The position numbers were made by a program, and so were the translations under genes. A stretch of DNA of 32,560 nucleotides from Laspinema palackyanum D2c. Its GTDB lineage: Bacteria > Cyanobacteriota > Cyanobacteriia > Cyanobacteriales > Laspinemataceae. The notes under the pieces were generated by a model that ran no database searches, had not been told where the DNA came from, and saw nothing but the letters and a program-made list of their open reading frames with translations. Positions 16,579 through 26,476 of this stretch are shown piece by piece (the first letter of the stretch is position 1; every line of letters starts with the position of its first letter). The stretch lies in the NCBI RefSeq assembly GCF_025370875.1, contig NZ_JAMXFD010000024.1, positions 70,208 through 102,767 on the forward strand. The letters are read 5' to 3'.

Positions 16579-18981
16579 ATGCCTTCTATCTATCACCGCA
16601 ACTCTCCAACGCGCCGCCTGAGCGCACTGTATATAGTCGCCCTTAGCCTCCTCGCCATCCTCTCGATAGGTGGCGAATTGATGAGGCAGCGATCGCTTCT
16701 GGTCATTACTACGGATTCTAAAGTGCTCAATATTGCTGGACGCCAAAGAGCCTTGAGCCAACGGATGAGTAAAGCGGCACTGATCTGGCTGGAATTCCCC
16801 CCCCAGGGCGATCGCCAACTCCACCTCCAAGAACTGCAAGATGCCGTCAACCTCTTTTCCCAATCCCATCTCGGCTTAAAATATGGGGATCCGGAACTGG
16901 GTTTGCCTAAACAGAACAACCGGCAAATTGCCCAAATGTTCGAGGAACTGGAACCCTCCTATCAAGCCTTGCGACAAGGTGCAGTTGGTTTACTGTCTGT
17001 TGTCACTGAACAAGGAAACCCGGCCGATCGCGACGCAATTTTGCCCTTTTCTCAACAAATTTTAGCCCATGAAAGGTCATTTTTCTTGGGGATGGATGCG
17101 ATCGTCTCCGAGTATGAAAAACAAGCCCTTCATCGGGTTCAACATTTGCTCCGTTTGGAGTTGTTATTTTTAGGTCTCGGCTTATGCGTCATCCTCCTAG
17201 AAGCTGTATTTATCTTTCACCCCTCGGTTCGGCATATTAAGAATTATATCCAGGAGATCCTCAAGTCTCAACAAGAAATGGCGCGAATCGCCTCTCAACT
17301 CGAAGAAAATAATATGGAACTTGATTTAGCCCTCCGCGATGCTCAATCAGCTACCCAGTTGAAATCGGAGTTTTTGGCTAATATGAGTCATGAAATTCGG
17401 ACTCCCATGAATGCAGTCATTGGCATGACTGGACTGTTGATCGATACGGAACTCAACCCGACTCAGCGAGATTTTGTAGAGACGATTCGCAACAGTAGTG
17501 AAGCGTTATTGACGATTATCAATGATATTTTAGATTTATCAAAAATTGAAGCGGGAAAATTGTCCTTAGAACAGACGCCTTTTGACCTGCGCGAGGCGGT
17601 GGAAGATTCTCTGGTTCTCGTTGCTGCAAAAGCCTCGGAAAAGCAACTCGAATTGGGTTACCTCATGGATGAAGAAATCCCCGTTCGGATTATCAGTGAT
17701 GTCACCCGCTTGCGCCAAATTTTAGCCAATCTTCTCAGCAATGCGGTCAAATTTACGGAACGGGGTGAAGTTCGGGTCTTAGTAGAATCTGAGGAAATTG
17801 GCAATTGGTCCCCCTTCTCCAGCCTATTTTCCAACTCCAACCCCGACTCTTTAGTAGGGATATTGGAGCCGAATCAGACGTTTTTTGAACTAAAATTTTC
17901 CGTCATGGATACGGGAATTGGGATTCCCGAGGAGAACATTAATCAACTGTTTCGCTCTTTTTCTCAACTTGATGCTTCCACGACTCGAAAATATGGCGGG
18001 ACTGGGTTAGGGTTAGTGATTAGTAAACGGTTGTGTGAACTGATGGGGGGGAGAATGTGGGTAGAAAGTAAGGTAGGAGAAGGCTCTACTTTCTATTTTA
18101 CCATGATTGTGGCTAAAGATTCCCAACCTCTGCCGGTTTATGAAATAGGAACTGAAGCGAAGTTACAGGGGAAGCGGCTGTTAATTGTCGATGATTATGA
18201 GATCAATCGCCAAATTTTAATCCGACAAACTCAGAAGTGGGGGATGATTCCCGTTGCGGTGAGTTCGCCATTGGAGGCGATCGCCACCCTGAATCGAGGA
18301 GAATCGTTTGATTTGGCAATTCTGGATATGCAAATGCCAGAAATGGATGGGATTACTCTGGGGTCTGAGTTGCACAAGTTGCGAGACCCCCAAACGCTTC
18401 CGTTGATTTTATTGACCTCAATGGGTCAATCTCTAAATGCTGCTTTGCCGAATTTTGCCGGTTGTTTTACTAAACCGATTAAATGTTCTCATTTGTATGA
18501 AGTGTTGCTCAATGTAGTTGCCAACAAGAAGGCTATTATTGCTGCTCATGGCCCTTCTATCCCTCAGATTGACCCCCAACTGGCGGAACGATTTCCTTTA
18601 CGAATTCTTCTGGCTGAGGATAATCGCATTAATCAAAAAGTTGCCCTCAAAATTTTATCCCAAATGGGATATCATGCCGATGTTGCTAATAATGGGGTAG
18701 AAGCTTTAGCGGCATTGCATCAGCATCCTTATGATGTGGTTTTGATGGATGTTCAAATGCCAGAAATGGATGGATTAGAAGCGACTCGCCAGATTAACCA
18801 GGAGTGGGCTCCCAGCCAGCGGCCTCAGATTGTGGCGATGACGGCAGGTGCAATGGAAGGCGATCGCCAGAAATGTTTAGAAGCGGGGATGAATGAGTAT
18901 ATTACTAAGCCGGTCAAAGTTACTGTACTCCAAACCATTTTGGAGAAGATAGCCACCCAAAAATATCTCAATCCCAATTGA
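16579..18981 (+). CDS. Hybrid histidine kinase with PilJ-like sensor and two receiver domains
   Basis: An 800-residue membrane sensor kinase. Order: helix at about 13-32; extracytoplasmic region with a PilJ-type motif [17 protein letters not shown] (51-67), as in type IV pili methyl-accepting sensors and NarX-like proteins; helix at about 193-214; coiled coil; HisKA with His271 in [12 protein letters not shown]; HATPase with LLSNAVKF (385-392), DTGIGIP (444-450) and GGTGLGL (473-479). A receiver follows at about 532-648 (phospho-acceptor Asp583 in [11 protein letters not shown]) and another at about 674-790 (Asp724 in [11 protein letters not shown]). There is no HPt domain, so phosphotransfer beyond the receivers needs a separate protein. 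About 40 extra residues between the N and G1 boxes (402-440) are unusual. No partner regulator is adjacent; the signal is unknown. Confidence 0.95.
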   Translation: MPSIYHRNSPTRRLSALYIVALSLLAILSIGGELMRQRSLLVITTDSKVLNIAGRQRALSQRMSKAALIWLEFPPQGDRQLHLQELQDAVNLFSQSHLGLKYGDPELGLPKQNNRQIAQMFEELEPSYQALRQGAVGLLSVVTEQGNPADRDAILPFSQQILAHERSFFLGMDAIVSEYEKQALHRVQHLLRLELLFLGLGLCVILLEAVFIFHPSVRHIKNYIQEILKSQQEMARIASQLEENNMELDLALRDAQSATQLKSEFLANMSHEIRTPMNAVIGMTGLLIDTELNPTQRDFVETIRNSSEALLTIINDILDLSKIEAGKLSLEQTPFDLREAVEDSLVLVAAKASEKQLELGYLMDEEIPVRIISDVTRLRQILANLLSNAVKFTERGEVRVLVESEEIGNWSPFSSLFSNSNPDSLVGILEPNQTFFELKFSVMDTGIGIPEENINQLFRSFSQLDASTTRKYGGTGLGLVISKRLCELMGGRMWVESKVGEGSTFYFTMIVAKDSQPLPVYEIGTEAKLQGKRLLIVDDYEINRQILIRQTQKWGMIPVAVSSPLEAIATLNRGESFDLAILDMQMPEMDGITLGSELHKLRDPQTLPLILLTSMGQSLNAALPNFAGCFTKPIKCSHLYEVLLNVVANKKAIIAAHGPSIPQIDPQLAERFPLRILLAEDNRINQKVALKILSQMGYHADVANNGVEALAALHQHPYDVVLMDVQMPEMDGLEATRQINQEWAPSQRPQIVAMTAGAMEGDRQKCLEAGMNEYITKPVKVTVLQTILEKIATQKYLNPN

Positions 18982-19302
18982 TTTCTCCCCGATGAGTCAC
19001 CCAAACATGACCCCTGATTACCTCTGCTTTTTTAAATTACTTTACTTATGTTTAATTCATTCAAAAACCATGAATCATTTTGTGGTACAATTAATTTTAG
19101 GTTTAGCCTGATTTTGGCGGGCTATATTTTTGATGAAAATTCATCGTCTAAGGGGATGGCAAAACATAAATCATTCAACCGTTCAACGTCCCCCCCTTCA
19201 GGGGTTATCTTAAAATGACTCCTGAAGGAGTCACTACGAACGTTTTGGATATTTGATTTTTGAGAGTTCCCTAAACCTGTTTAAAATATGAGGTAAATCC
19301 CT
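18982..19302. other. Intergenic region before the C-S lyase gene
   Basis: No gene is seen. A short palindrome TGACTCC-TGAA-GGAGTCA (19216-19233) followed by CTACGAACG resembles a dispersed cyanobacterial repeat. TACAAT at 19086-19091 could be a -10 element, but no good -35 is at the right distance. Confidence 0.55.
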
Positions 19303-20505
19303 GTGAACCCGATTGATCGCCAGCAATTTCCCGCTTTAAAGAATAAATCGTATTTTAACTATGGTGGACAAGGACCGATGCCCGAATCGGCATTAACCGC
19401 CCTGTTTCAATCCTATCAATCAATTCAGGAAAAAGGACCCTTTAGCGGAGAAGTGTTACTCTGGATCTCTGAAGAACTTGCGGCAACTCGACAGGCGATC
19501 GCCTCGGAACTCGGGGTCATGGCAGATACCATTACCCTCACCGAAAATGTCTCGATTGGATGCAATATTCCCCTCTGGGGTTTGGATTGGCAACCGGGCG
19601 ATCGCATCCTCCTCGGCGACTGCGAACATCCGGGAGTTGTCTCTGCTGTCGGTGAAGTCGCCCGTCGGTTCGATTTACAAGTTTCAATTTGTCCCTTGAT
19701 GGAAACTTTAAATGAGGGGAATCCCACTGTGGCGATCGCCTCCCATCTCCACCCCAATACTCGCTTAGTCGTTCTCAGTCATATCCTCTGGAATACCGGC
19801 CAAGTTTTACCCCTTACTGATATTGTTAAAGTTTGCCATGAATTTAACCAAAAATCCCCCCCTTCCCCAAAAGTTAGAGTTCTTGTAGATGCTGCCCAAT
19901 CCGTCGGCATTTTACCCTTAAATCTCACCAAAAGTGGGGTTGATTATTATGCCTTTACGGGACATAAATGGTGGTGTGGACCGGAAGGGTTAGGTGGATT
20001 ATATGTCAGTCCTGATGCCGCAGAAACCCTTCATCCAACCTTTATTGGTTGGCGCAGTGTTGCCTTGAATTCTATCGGTGATTGGGAAGGATTTAAACCC
20101 GATGGACGACGTTTTGAAATGGCAACTTCCGCTTATCCCTTATTAGCCGGATTACGAAAAGCGATCTCCTTTCATCAGGGCATGGGAACCCCTGAAGAAC
20201 GCTACGATCGCATCCAAGCCTTAAGTCATCAACTCTGGACAAAACTCCGAGACTTACCGGATATTATTTGTTTAAAAACCACTCCACCGGAAGCCGGTTT
20301 AGTCTCGTTTCAGATTAAGGAAAATCTGCGAAAATCTGGGGCGAATCATGACAAATTGGTAAAATTTTTGGAAAAAGAACATCGCATCATGGTCCGGACT
20401 ATTCTCAAGCCGGATTGTGTAAGAGCTTGCGTTCATTATTTTACCTTAGAATCTGAAATAGAGCAACTAATTAAGGGAATTCAAGATTATTGTCAGGAGA
20501 TTTAA
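19303..20505 (+). CDS. Cysteine/cystine C-S lyase, class V aminotransferase fold
   Basis: A PLP enzyme of 400 residues. It strongly resembles the Synechocystis cystine C-S lyase (C-DES), which cleaves cystine to pyruvate, ammonia and cysteine persulfide, a possible sulfur donor for iron-sulfur clusters. Shared features: NYGGQGPMPESA (19-30), TENVSIGCNIPLWGLDW (80-96), LLGDCEHPG (103-111), SHILWNTGQVLPL (159-171), VDAAQS (195-200), the PLP-binding Lys222 in FTGHKWWCGPEGLGGLY, and DCVRACVHYFT near the C-terminus. The start is GTG 19303 with GAGG ten bases upstream. Related class V enzymes (SufS, isopenicillin N epimerase-like) are the alternatives; the match to the C-DES subgroup is from memory and fairly firm. 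Confidence 0.88.
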   Translation: MNPIDRQQFPALKNKSYFNYGGQGPMPESALTALFQSYQSIQEKGPFSGEVLLWISEELAATRQAIASELGVMADTITLTENVSIGCNIPLWGLDWQPGDRILLGDCEHPGVVSAVGEVARRFDLQVSICPLMETLNEGNPTVAIASHLHPNTRLVVLSHILWNTGQVLPLTDIVKVCHEFNQKSPPSPKVRVLVDAAQSVGILPLNLTKSGVDYYAFTGHKWWCGPEGLGGLYVSPDAAETLHPTFIGWRSVALNSIGDWEGFKPDGRRFEMATSAYPLLAGLRKAISFHQGMGTPEERYDRIQALSHQLWTKLRDLPDIICLKTTPPEAGLVSFQIKENLRKSGANHDKLVKFLEKEHRIMVRTILKPDCVRACVHYFTLESEIEQLIKGIQDYCQEI

Positions 20506-20678
20506 CCCATTCAAAATAGAAAAATTTCAGACAAGTTGGCTAATCGTCACCTTGATTCCGAGGCAGGGGAGAAAATGAGTTAAAATTGTTTGAGGATGGC
20601 ATTAGAGACGCGCTATCTTGGGTCCCTAGGTAATATTTCCCCTCTATCCTGTTGTTCTTTATCTAGCTGATATAGGCC

Positions 20679-21791
20679 GTGAAAACTCGACCCGTTGTTT
20701 ATATCGCCATTACCAATCATGGTTTTGGTCATGCAGTGCGCGCCGCCTCAGTTGCGGCAGAAATTCAAAGGCTAAATCCGGACATTTTGTTAATTTTAGT
20801 TACCACCGCACCCCGTTGGTTATTGGAAAGTTATATTACCGGAGATTTTATCTTACGGGAAAGGGCTTTAGATGTGGGAGTGATTCAGGCAGATAGCTTG
20901 AAAATGGATAAAGTAGCTACCTTAGAAAAATTGCAAGAAATTCGCAAGCGACAATATGCGATCGCCGCTGGGGAAGTTAACTTTATTCAACTCAATCGGG
21001 TCGGATTAATTCTGGCGGATATTCCCCCCTTAGCTGCTACCATTGGTCAAGCGGCAGGCATTCCCGTCTGGATGATGAGCAATTTTGGGTGGGATTTTAT
21101 CTATCGTCCTTGGGGAGGAGAATTTGAAGCCATTGCGGATTGGATTGCCGACTGCTTCAGTCAATGTGACTGTCTATTTCGTCTGCCTTTTCACGAAGCA
21201 ATGAGTGCCTTTCCTCTCATTAAAGATTTCGGATTAACTGGCGGAACTCCCCGCTATCAACCGGAAACAATCCGTCGTGAATGGGGGCTGAAATCTCCTG
21301 TAGAACAAACAATTTTACTTACTTTTGGCGGATTGGGATTGGAACAAATTCCTTATCATAATTTGCATGACTTTCCCGACTGGCAATTTATCACCTTTGA
21401 CCACAATGCGCCCGACTTGCCGAATTTAGTTAAAATTGACAATCAAACCAATGGCGATCGCCTTCGTCCTGTAGATTTTATGCCGGTTTGTGGGCGAGTG
21501 GTTTCCAAACCGGGATTCAGTACCTTTTCAGAAGCTTGTCGCCAAAATGTACCGATTATCTCCCTCACCCGAGAAGGGTTTGCTGAATCCCCCTTATTGC
21601 TCTCGGGAATCCAACAGCATTCTCATCACAGAATTGTCTCCCCAGAAGAGTTTTTCGAGGGGAATTGGGACTTTTTACGAGAACCCCCTCTCCCCCCACA
21701 ATCCAGCGAACCCTTAATCAAAGATGGGACGGAAGCGATCGCCCAGGCAGTGGTCGATTATTTCCAAACCGAATCCCCCTCTGAACGTTAA
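20679..21791 (+). CDS. GT-B glycosyltransferase-like protein
   Basis: A 370-residue cytosolic protein with a two-lobed GT-B pattern. The N-terminus ITNHGFGHAVRA (12-23) has the glycine-rich nucleotide-sugar glycosyltransferase loop. The C-terminal lobe has ILLTFGGLGLEQIP and VSKPGFSTFSEACRQNVP, which parallels the donor-binding segment of MurG and MGDG-synthase-like enzymes. No substrate can be assigned. The start is GTG 20679 without a clear ribosome site. The YjbQ gene starts 20 bases downstream, which suggests cotranscription. Confidence 0.8.
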   Translation: MKTRPVVYIAITNHGFGHAVRAASVAAEIQRLNPDILLILVTTAPRWLLESYITGDFILRERALDVGVIQADSLKMDKVATLEKLQEIRKRQYAIAAGEVNFIQLNRVGLILADIPPLAATIGQAAGIPVWMMSNFGWDFIYRPWGGEFEAIADWIADCFSQCDCLFRLPFHEAMSAFPLIKDFGLTGGTPRYQPETIRREWGLKSPVEQTILLTFGGLGLEQIPYHNLHDFPDWQFITFDHNAPDLPNLVKIDNQTNGDRLRPVDFMPVCGRVVSKPGFSTFSEACRQNVPIISLTREGFAESPLLLSGIQQHSHHRIVSPEEFFEGNWDFLREPPLPPQSSEPLIKDGTEAIAQAVVDYFQTESPSER

Positions 21792-21811
21792 CCCTTTTAC
21801 CGCTTAAATTT

Positions 21812-22228
21812 ATGACTTACCATCAACAAATCCTCCAACTGAAAACCACGGGAAAATCCTTAGCTAAAGTTACGGCTAAAGTGGAAGAAGTCGTGGCAAA
21901 ATCAGGAGTACAAACGGGCCTCTGCACCCTATTTCTCCGCCATACCTCTGCCAGTTTATTGCTGCAAGAAAACGCAGACCCCGATGTTTTAGAAGATTTA
22001 CAACATTTCTTTTCTGATTTAGTTCCCGAACAACGTCGCTACCGCCACAGTACCGAAGGTCCCGATGATATGCCCGCCCATATTCGCACGGCCCTCACCC
22101 ATACGAGTGAGCAAATTCCTATCAATCGAGGTCGATTAGTGCTTGGAACTTGGCAGGGAATTTATATTTGGGAACACCGGCAACAGGGTCATTATCGAGA
22201 ATTAGTGGTTCATATTCAGGGGGAATGA
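21812..22228 (+). CDS. YjbQ/UPF0047 family protein
   Basis: A 138-residue member of the YjbQ (UPF0047) family, sometimes called secondary thiamine-phosphate synthase because weak activity was reported for the E. coli protein; the true role is unsettled. Signature segments are LFLRHTSASLLLQENADPDV (41-60), MPAHIRTALTHTSEQIPI and LGTWQGIYIWEHRQ with the conserved His residues. It is full length. It follows the glycosyltransferase-like gene by 20 bases on the same strand, with no visible ribosome site, so translational coupling is possible. Confidence 0.93.
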   Translation: MTYHQQILQLKTTGKSLAKVTAKVEEVVAKSGVQTGLCTLFLRHTSASLLLQENADPDVLEDLQHFFSDLVPEQRRYRHSTEGPDDMPAHIRTALTHTSEQIPINRGRLVLGTWQGIYIWEHRQQGHYRELVVHIQGE

Positions 22229-22298
22229 TTCTCTCTCAGGTGGCTTAAACTGAGGCAGTAGAGGCTAAAAATTCAAGCAAGTCCCGGTGAGGAATTCC

Positions 22299-24659
22299 AT
22301 GATGGGTGTTTCCCAGAATCAGGAAATAGGCGATGATGCCGATCGCCCGAATAACCGCCAGAAACTGGTCTACTGGACAGTCGGATTCACCGCGATCACA
22401 ATGGCAGTGGCGGGAATTGGGATTTATCTGCTGGATCAGATGGTCCTCTTCCAAGGGCGATCGCACCTAGAACAAATCGTCCAAATTCAAGCCCAACTGA
22501 TCCAGGGGATTGCCACCGTCACGGATACCCCGCAAACCGCCTGGGAGTCCGCCCAAAAAGCCTATCAACTCCCTCAACCTTCAGGAATGCGGGTGGCGAT
22601 CGCCTGGGTGGAAACCGACGATTCCCCGGTGATGTGGCAACAGGGAACAGCCAGCGATCGCCCTTGGATTCCCGTCATCCCGGATTCTGAACTCGCCGAT
22701 GCCATCCACCGGGCGATCGTCGGGGAAACCGGCAGTCAGTTGATCACCGATGAACAGGGCATTCCGGCGATCGTCGCCTATGCCCCGATTCCTAAATTAA
22801 ATGGGGCAGTTTTGACCCAGATTGAGGTTCAAGAACTTCGCTCATCTTACCTCCCCGGTCCAGCGATCGCCACGGGAATCGCCTCCCTCATCATTTGCAC
22901 TACAGGGATACTCTTTGTCTACCAAAGTAACCGACTTCTTACCCTTGAAAAGCGCAATTCTCACCAATATCAAGCCATGTTGGAAGCGGCCCCCGAGGGG
23001 ACCATTGCTATCACCGATGGCGGTAAAATTCACTGGATAAATAACGCTGCTTTAGAACTGTTTGGCTATAGCGAATCAGAATTACAAGGGCAAAATTTGA
23101 AACTGTTGATGCCCTGGTTAATGCACCAAGAAATTGACGCCTATTTGACCCTCTTTCTGAATACTCGTCAAATGCCGGGGGAGAGCAATGCGGCTTATGA
23201 ATTAGTCGGACAGCGTAAAAATGGCACAACGTTTCCCATTGAACTGGCGATCGCTCATGTTCTATTACCCCAAGGCCAACTCTACACCCTATTTGTCCGC
23301 GACATCACCGAACGCAAACGTGCCCAGGAGAAATTGCAAGAAAGCTACAATCTTTTGCAAGCTATCTCCGAAGGGACAACAGATAGTATTTTTGTCAAAG
23401 ACCTTCAGGGTCGCTATCTCTCCATTAACTCTGCTGGGGCCAAGGCAATTGGCAAGGCTGTGGATGAAATTTTAGGAAAAAATGATACTGAATTATTATC
23501 CCCAGAAACTGCTCGCCAACGGATGAAAAATGACCATCGGATTTTGTTAGAGGGAGAGACTCAGCTTTTAGAAGAAGAAATTGTACCATTGAATGCGGAT
23601 TCTCATTTGTCTCAACCCCGGACCTATTTAACCTCAAAAACCGTTTATCGTTCTGCCCAAGGTTATGCCATCGGATTAATTGGTGTCGCCCGAGATATTA
23701 GCGATCGCGTTGAAGCCGAAACCGCCTTACGCGACACGGTGGAACGATTACATCGGACTTCCGGAGAATTGCAGGAAAAAAATCAGCAACTTGAAGCAAC
23801 TTTAACTCAATTGCAACGGACTCAAACCCAGTTAATTCAATCAGAAAAAATGTCTTCCCTGGGTCAAATGGTGGCAGGCATTGCCCATGAAATTAATAAT
23901 CCCGTAAATTTTATTTCTGGAAATTTAGGATATGTTCGGGATTACCTGGAAAATTTACTGGATTTAGTCGAACTCTACCGACAACAGTATGGGGAAACAG
24001 ACCCAATCATTGCTGATAAACTCGAAGACATAGAATTGGATTTTTTGCAAGAGGATTTGCAGAAAATTTTGGGTTCAATGAAAGTGGGAACCGATCGCAT
24101 CCGAGGCATCGTGCGATCGTTACGCACCTTTTCCCGCCTCGATGAAGCGGAAATGAAACAAGTAAATATTCACGAAGGCATCGAAAGCGCTTTGTTGATT
24201 TTGCAAGGCAGATTCAAAGCCACGGATAAGCGACTAGAAATCGATATTATCCCAGAATTTGGCGTACTGCCAGCAGTGGAATGTTATGCCGGACAATTGA
24301 ATCAAGTGTTTATGAATCTCCTGAATAATGCGATCGATGCCTTAGACCAAAAGTACAACCGCAACTTAGGAGAAATACCCCCTGAGTCCCCCACCATTCG
24401 CATTCTCACCGCCGTCACTGGCGATCGGGTAACAATTCGCATCATCGACAATGGTCCCGGCATGACCCCAGAAATCCAAGCCCGACTCTTCGACCCCTTT
24501 TTCACCACCAAACCCGTCGGCAAAGGCACCGGATTAGGACTTTCTGTTTGCTATCAAATTATCGTAGAAAAACATCAAGGTCAAATCTCCTGTCACGCCA
24601 CCCCAGATTTAGGGTCAGAATTTTCTATAGAAATTCCCATTTTTCAAGGATTGACTTGA
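22299..24659 (+). CDS. PAS-domain sensor histidine kinase
   Basis: ATG 22299 is chosen because GAGG lies seven bases upstream; a GTG at 22287 is in frame. The product has 786 residues. Helices at about 24-47 and 187-208 flank an extracytoplasmic sensor of about 140 residues. Two PAS domains follow at about 222-340 (APEGTIAITDGGKIHWIN; PAC end LFVRDITERK) and about 350-470 (TTDSIFVKDLQGRYLSIN). After a coiled coil, HisKA carries His530 in GIAHEINNPVNFI, and the HATPase has FMNLLNNAIDAL (671-682), IIDNGPGMTPE (715-725) and GKGTGLGLSV (741-750). The kinase subgroup is common in cyanobacteria. There is no receiver domain and no adjacent response regulator, so its partner is elsewhere. Confidence 0.95.
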   Translation: MMGVSQNQEIGDDADRPNNRQKLVYWTVGFTAITMAVAGIGIYLLDQMVLFQGRSHLEQIVQIQAQLIQGIATVTDTPQTAWESAQKAYQLPQPSGMRVAIAWVETDDSPVMWQQGTASDRPWIPVIPDSELADAIHRAIVGETGSQLITDEQGIPAIVAYAPIPKLNGAVLTQIEVQELRSSYLPGPAIATGIASLIICTTGILFVYQSNRLLTLEKRNSHQYQAMLEAAPEGTIAITDGGKIHWINNAALELFGYSESELQGQNLKLLMPWLMHQEIDAYLTLFLNTRQMPGESNAAYELVGQRKNGTTFPIELAIAHVLLPQGQLYTLFVRDITERKRAQEKLQESYNLLQAISEGTTDSIFVKDLQGRYLSINSAGAKAIGKAVDEILGKNDTELLSPETARQRMKNDHRILLEGETQLLEEEIVPLNADSHLSQPRTYLTSKTVYRSAQGYAIGLIGVARDISDRVEAETALRDTVERLHRTSGELQEKNQQLEATLTQLQRTQTQLIQSEKMSSLGQMVAGIAHEINNPVNFISGNLGYVRDYLENLLDLVELYRQQYGETDPIIADKLEDIELDFLQEDLQKILGSMKVGTDRIRGIVRSLRTFSRLDEAEMKQVNIHEGIESALLILQGRFKATDKRLEIDIIPEFGVLPAVECYAGQLNQVFMNLLNNAIDALDQKYNRNLGEIPPESPTIRILTAVTGDRVTIRIIDNGPGMTPEIQARLFDPFFTTKPVGKGTGLGLSVCYQIIVEKHQGQISCHATPDLGSEFSIEIPIFQGLT

Positions 24660-24674
24660 AATATTTTAACCTGA

Positions 24675-24865
24675 CCCGCAGGCTAAAGCATCCATAGCAA
24701 CACCGGCGGGGGATAAATCCCCCGCCTCATAGCTAAAGTCGTCTAAAGACGACTGAAAACACCACTGTATCAAACTTGCAGTCGGTTTTTAACCGACTTT
24801 AGCTGTTAGGCGGGGGATTTATCCCCCGCCCCCCGCCGGGTGTCGCCACTGCTTTAGGGTGCGGG
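24675..24865. repeat. Large nested inverted repeat (MITE-like), about 190 bp
   Basis: Both ends are related: CCCGCAGGCTAAAGCA at 24675 and TGCTTTAGGGTGCGGG ending at 24865. Inside are paired GGCGGGGGATAAATCCCCCG and CGGGGGATTTATCCCCCGCC blocks, each itself palindromic, and in the middle AGCTAAAGTCGTCTAAAGAC and its partner around GTCGGTTTTTAACCGAC. The whole could fold into one long hairpin. It fills the gap between the kinase stop and the SOUL stop and may terminate both. No transposase is present. Confidence 0.85.
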
Positions 24866-24876
24866 TTTTTGATTAA

Positions 24877-25410
24877 TTAATCAGAAGTAACCCCAGCAAT
24901 GGGAATCTGCACCTCGCTGAGTTTAATCGCTTCCGGAGTCATCGGGGAATTGTACAATAACCGACGAGGCGGACCGCTGATCACATACTCCGAATGTTCC
25001 TTCAGCCAGCCTTGCAACCGTTGCAAATGTTGTTCATAATTCGCCCAACTATAAGCCCCTTGAATGCCAATACTCACCACAGTCATCGGCGGATAATCCG
25101 TCACCTTCACCTCATCTGTCAGGGTTTCCGGCGAAATATCCCGGTTGGGATATAAAAAAGAAACCTCCGCAGTTTGTGGCGTGCTCACTTCCGGAGTTAA
25201 CCCATCCAAATACCGCACTTCAACCGGGGTCGTCATGGCAATTTGATTGGTGCTAATATGCCGATATAAGGGATTAAAAGCAACTTGGCTGGCTTGTTGA
25301 ACATTTCCCGAATGGCTGTAAGTCACAGCCCGATACTCGGGATACTCTTTCACTTCGATCGCCCCAGGTGGGGTAGGATTGGGAAAATCATGGGGTAAAG
25401 ATGCAGACAT
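24877..25410 (-). CDS. SOUL heme-binding family protein
   Basis: A 177-residue SOUL/HBP-like protein. Recognisable segments are IEVKEYPEYRAVTYSHSG (18-35), FNPLYRHISTNQIAMTTPVE (46-65), the PMTVVSIGIQG strand, YEQHLQRLQGWLKEH and PRRLLYNSPMTP. Family members bind heme or other tetrapyrroles in vertebrates and plants; bacterial versions are mostly untested. No signal peptide, so it is probably cytosolic. The gene is transcribed toward the PAS kinase and is divergent from the dehydrogenase gene, about 90 bases away. Confidence 0.93.
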   Translation of the reverse strand: MSASLPHDFPNPTPPGAIEVKEYPEYRAVTYSHSGNVQQASQVAFNPLYRHISTNQIAMTTPVEVRYLDGLTPEVSTPQTAEVSFLYPNRDISPETLTDEVKVTDYPPMTVVSIGIQGAYSWANYEQHLQRLQGWLKEHSEYVISGPPRRLLYNSPMTPEAIKLSEVQIPIAGVTSD

Positions 25411-25499
25411 GATTGAGTGTTAAACTGAAAAGTTTAGGAGTTTAGAACGAGCAATTCCAGGTAAAATAGAATCTAATTCTGTTGTCAGGACCGAGAACC

Positions 25500-26456
25500 A
25501 TGAAAGGACTCTGGCTAGAAAATCAGCAATTGCAACTGCGATCGCAACTTCCCATTCCCGAACCCCCAGAAGGAGAAGCCCTCATCCGAGTTTTACAGGC
25601 GGGAATTTGCAATACCGACCTCGAACTGCTGCGGGGTTACTATCCCTACAGTGGCATTTTAGGTCACGAATTCGTGGGTGTGGTGGAACGAGGACCCGAA
25701 TCCCTGCAAAATCAGCGCGTAGTCGGAGAAATTAACGCCGCTTGCGGAGACTGTCGGTTTTGTCGCAGAGGACAACCCACCCACTGCGAAAATCGCACAG
25801 TTTTGGGAATTGTCAATCGCAATGGCGCGTTTGCCGAATATTTGACCCTGCCAGTGAAAAACCTGTATGCGATACCGGATACCATTACAACGGATATGGC
25901 AACCTTCACTGAACCGATCGCCGCTGCCTTAGAAATCCAAGAACAAGTGCCTATCACCTCGGGCGATCGCATCTTAGTGGTAGGGGATGGCAAATTAGGG
26001 CAGTTAGTCGCCCAAACCCTAGCCCTCACGGGTTGTGACTTGCTGGCAGTGGGGCGACATCGGGACAAACTGGAGAATTTGGAGTCCCTAGGCATTAAAA
26101 CCGGATTTGCCGATGCCGTTACCGACGGACAATTTGATATCGCCGTGGAATGTACCGGCAACCCCGAAGGATTTACTATTGCCCGTCGCGCCTTACGTCC
26201 CCGAGGGACCCTCGTCCTCAAAAGCACTTATGCGGGTCACCTCACCCTAGATATCTCGTCTCTAGTGGTGGATGAAATTACCCTAATCGGGTCCCGTTGC
26301 GGTCCGTTTCCCAAAGCATTAGAACTCTTATCACAAAACAAGATAAATGTCAACCCTTTAATTCAAGCTAAATATCCCCTTGACGAGGCGATCGCCGCCT
26401 TTGACCACGCCCAACGCCGAGGGGTTTTAAAAGTGTTGTTAGAAATTAGCCCATAG
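25500..26456 (+). CDS. Zinc-type MDR alcohol dehydrogenase family protein
   Basis: ATG 25500 gives 318 residues; an in-frame TTG at 25482 is less likely. It has the medium-chain dehydrogenase layout: catalytic zinc residues Cys37 in AGICNTDLELL and His56-Glu57 in ILGHEFVG; structural zinc Cys82, Cys85, Cys88 and Cys96 in CGDCRFCRRGQPTHC; and a Rossmann loop VGDGKLGQL (161-169). It should oxidise an alcohol or polyol, or reduce a carbonyl, with NAD(P). It is slightly shorter than the usual 340-360 residues. I cannot name the substrate; sorbitol- or threonine-dehydrogenase-like members share the motifs. Confidence 0.9.
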   Translation: MKGLWLENQQLQLRSQLPIPEPPEGEALIRVLQAGICNTDLELLRGYYPYSGILGHEFVGVVERGPESLQNQRVVGEINAACGDCRFCRRGQPTHCENRTVLGIVNRNGAFAEYLTLPVKNLYAIPDTITTDMATFTEPIAAALEIQEQVPITSGDRILVVGDGKLGQLVAQTLALTGCDLLAVGRHRDKLENLESLGIKTGFADAVTDGQFDIAVECTGNPEGFTIARRALRPRGTLVLKSTYAGHLTLDISSLVVDEITLIGSRCGPFPKALELLSQNKINVNPLIQAKYPLDEAIAAFDHAQRRGVLKVLLEISP

Positions 26457-26476
26457 AATGACCAATGACCAATCGC

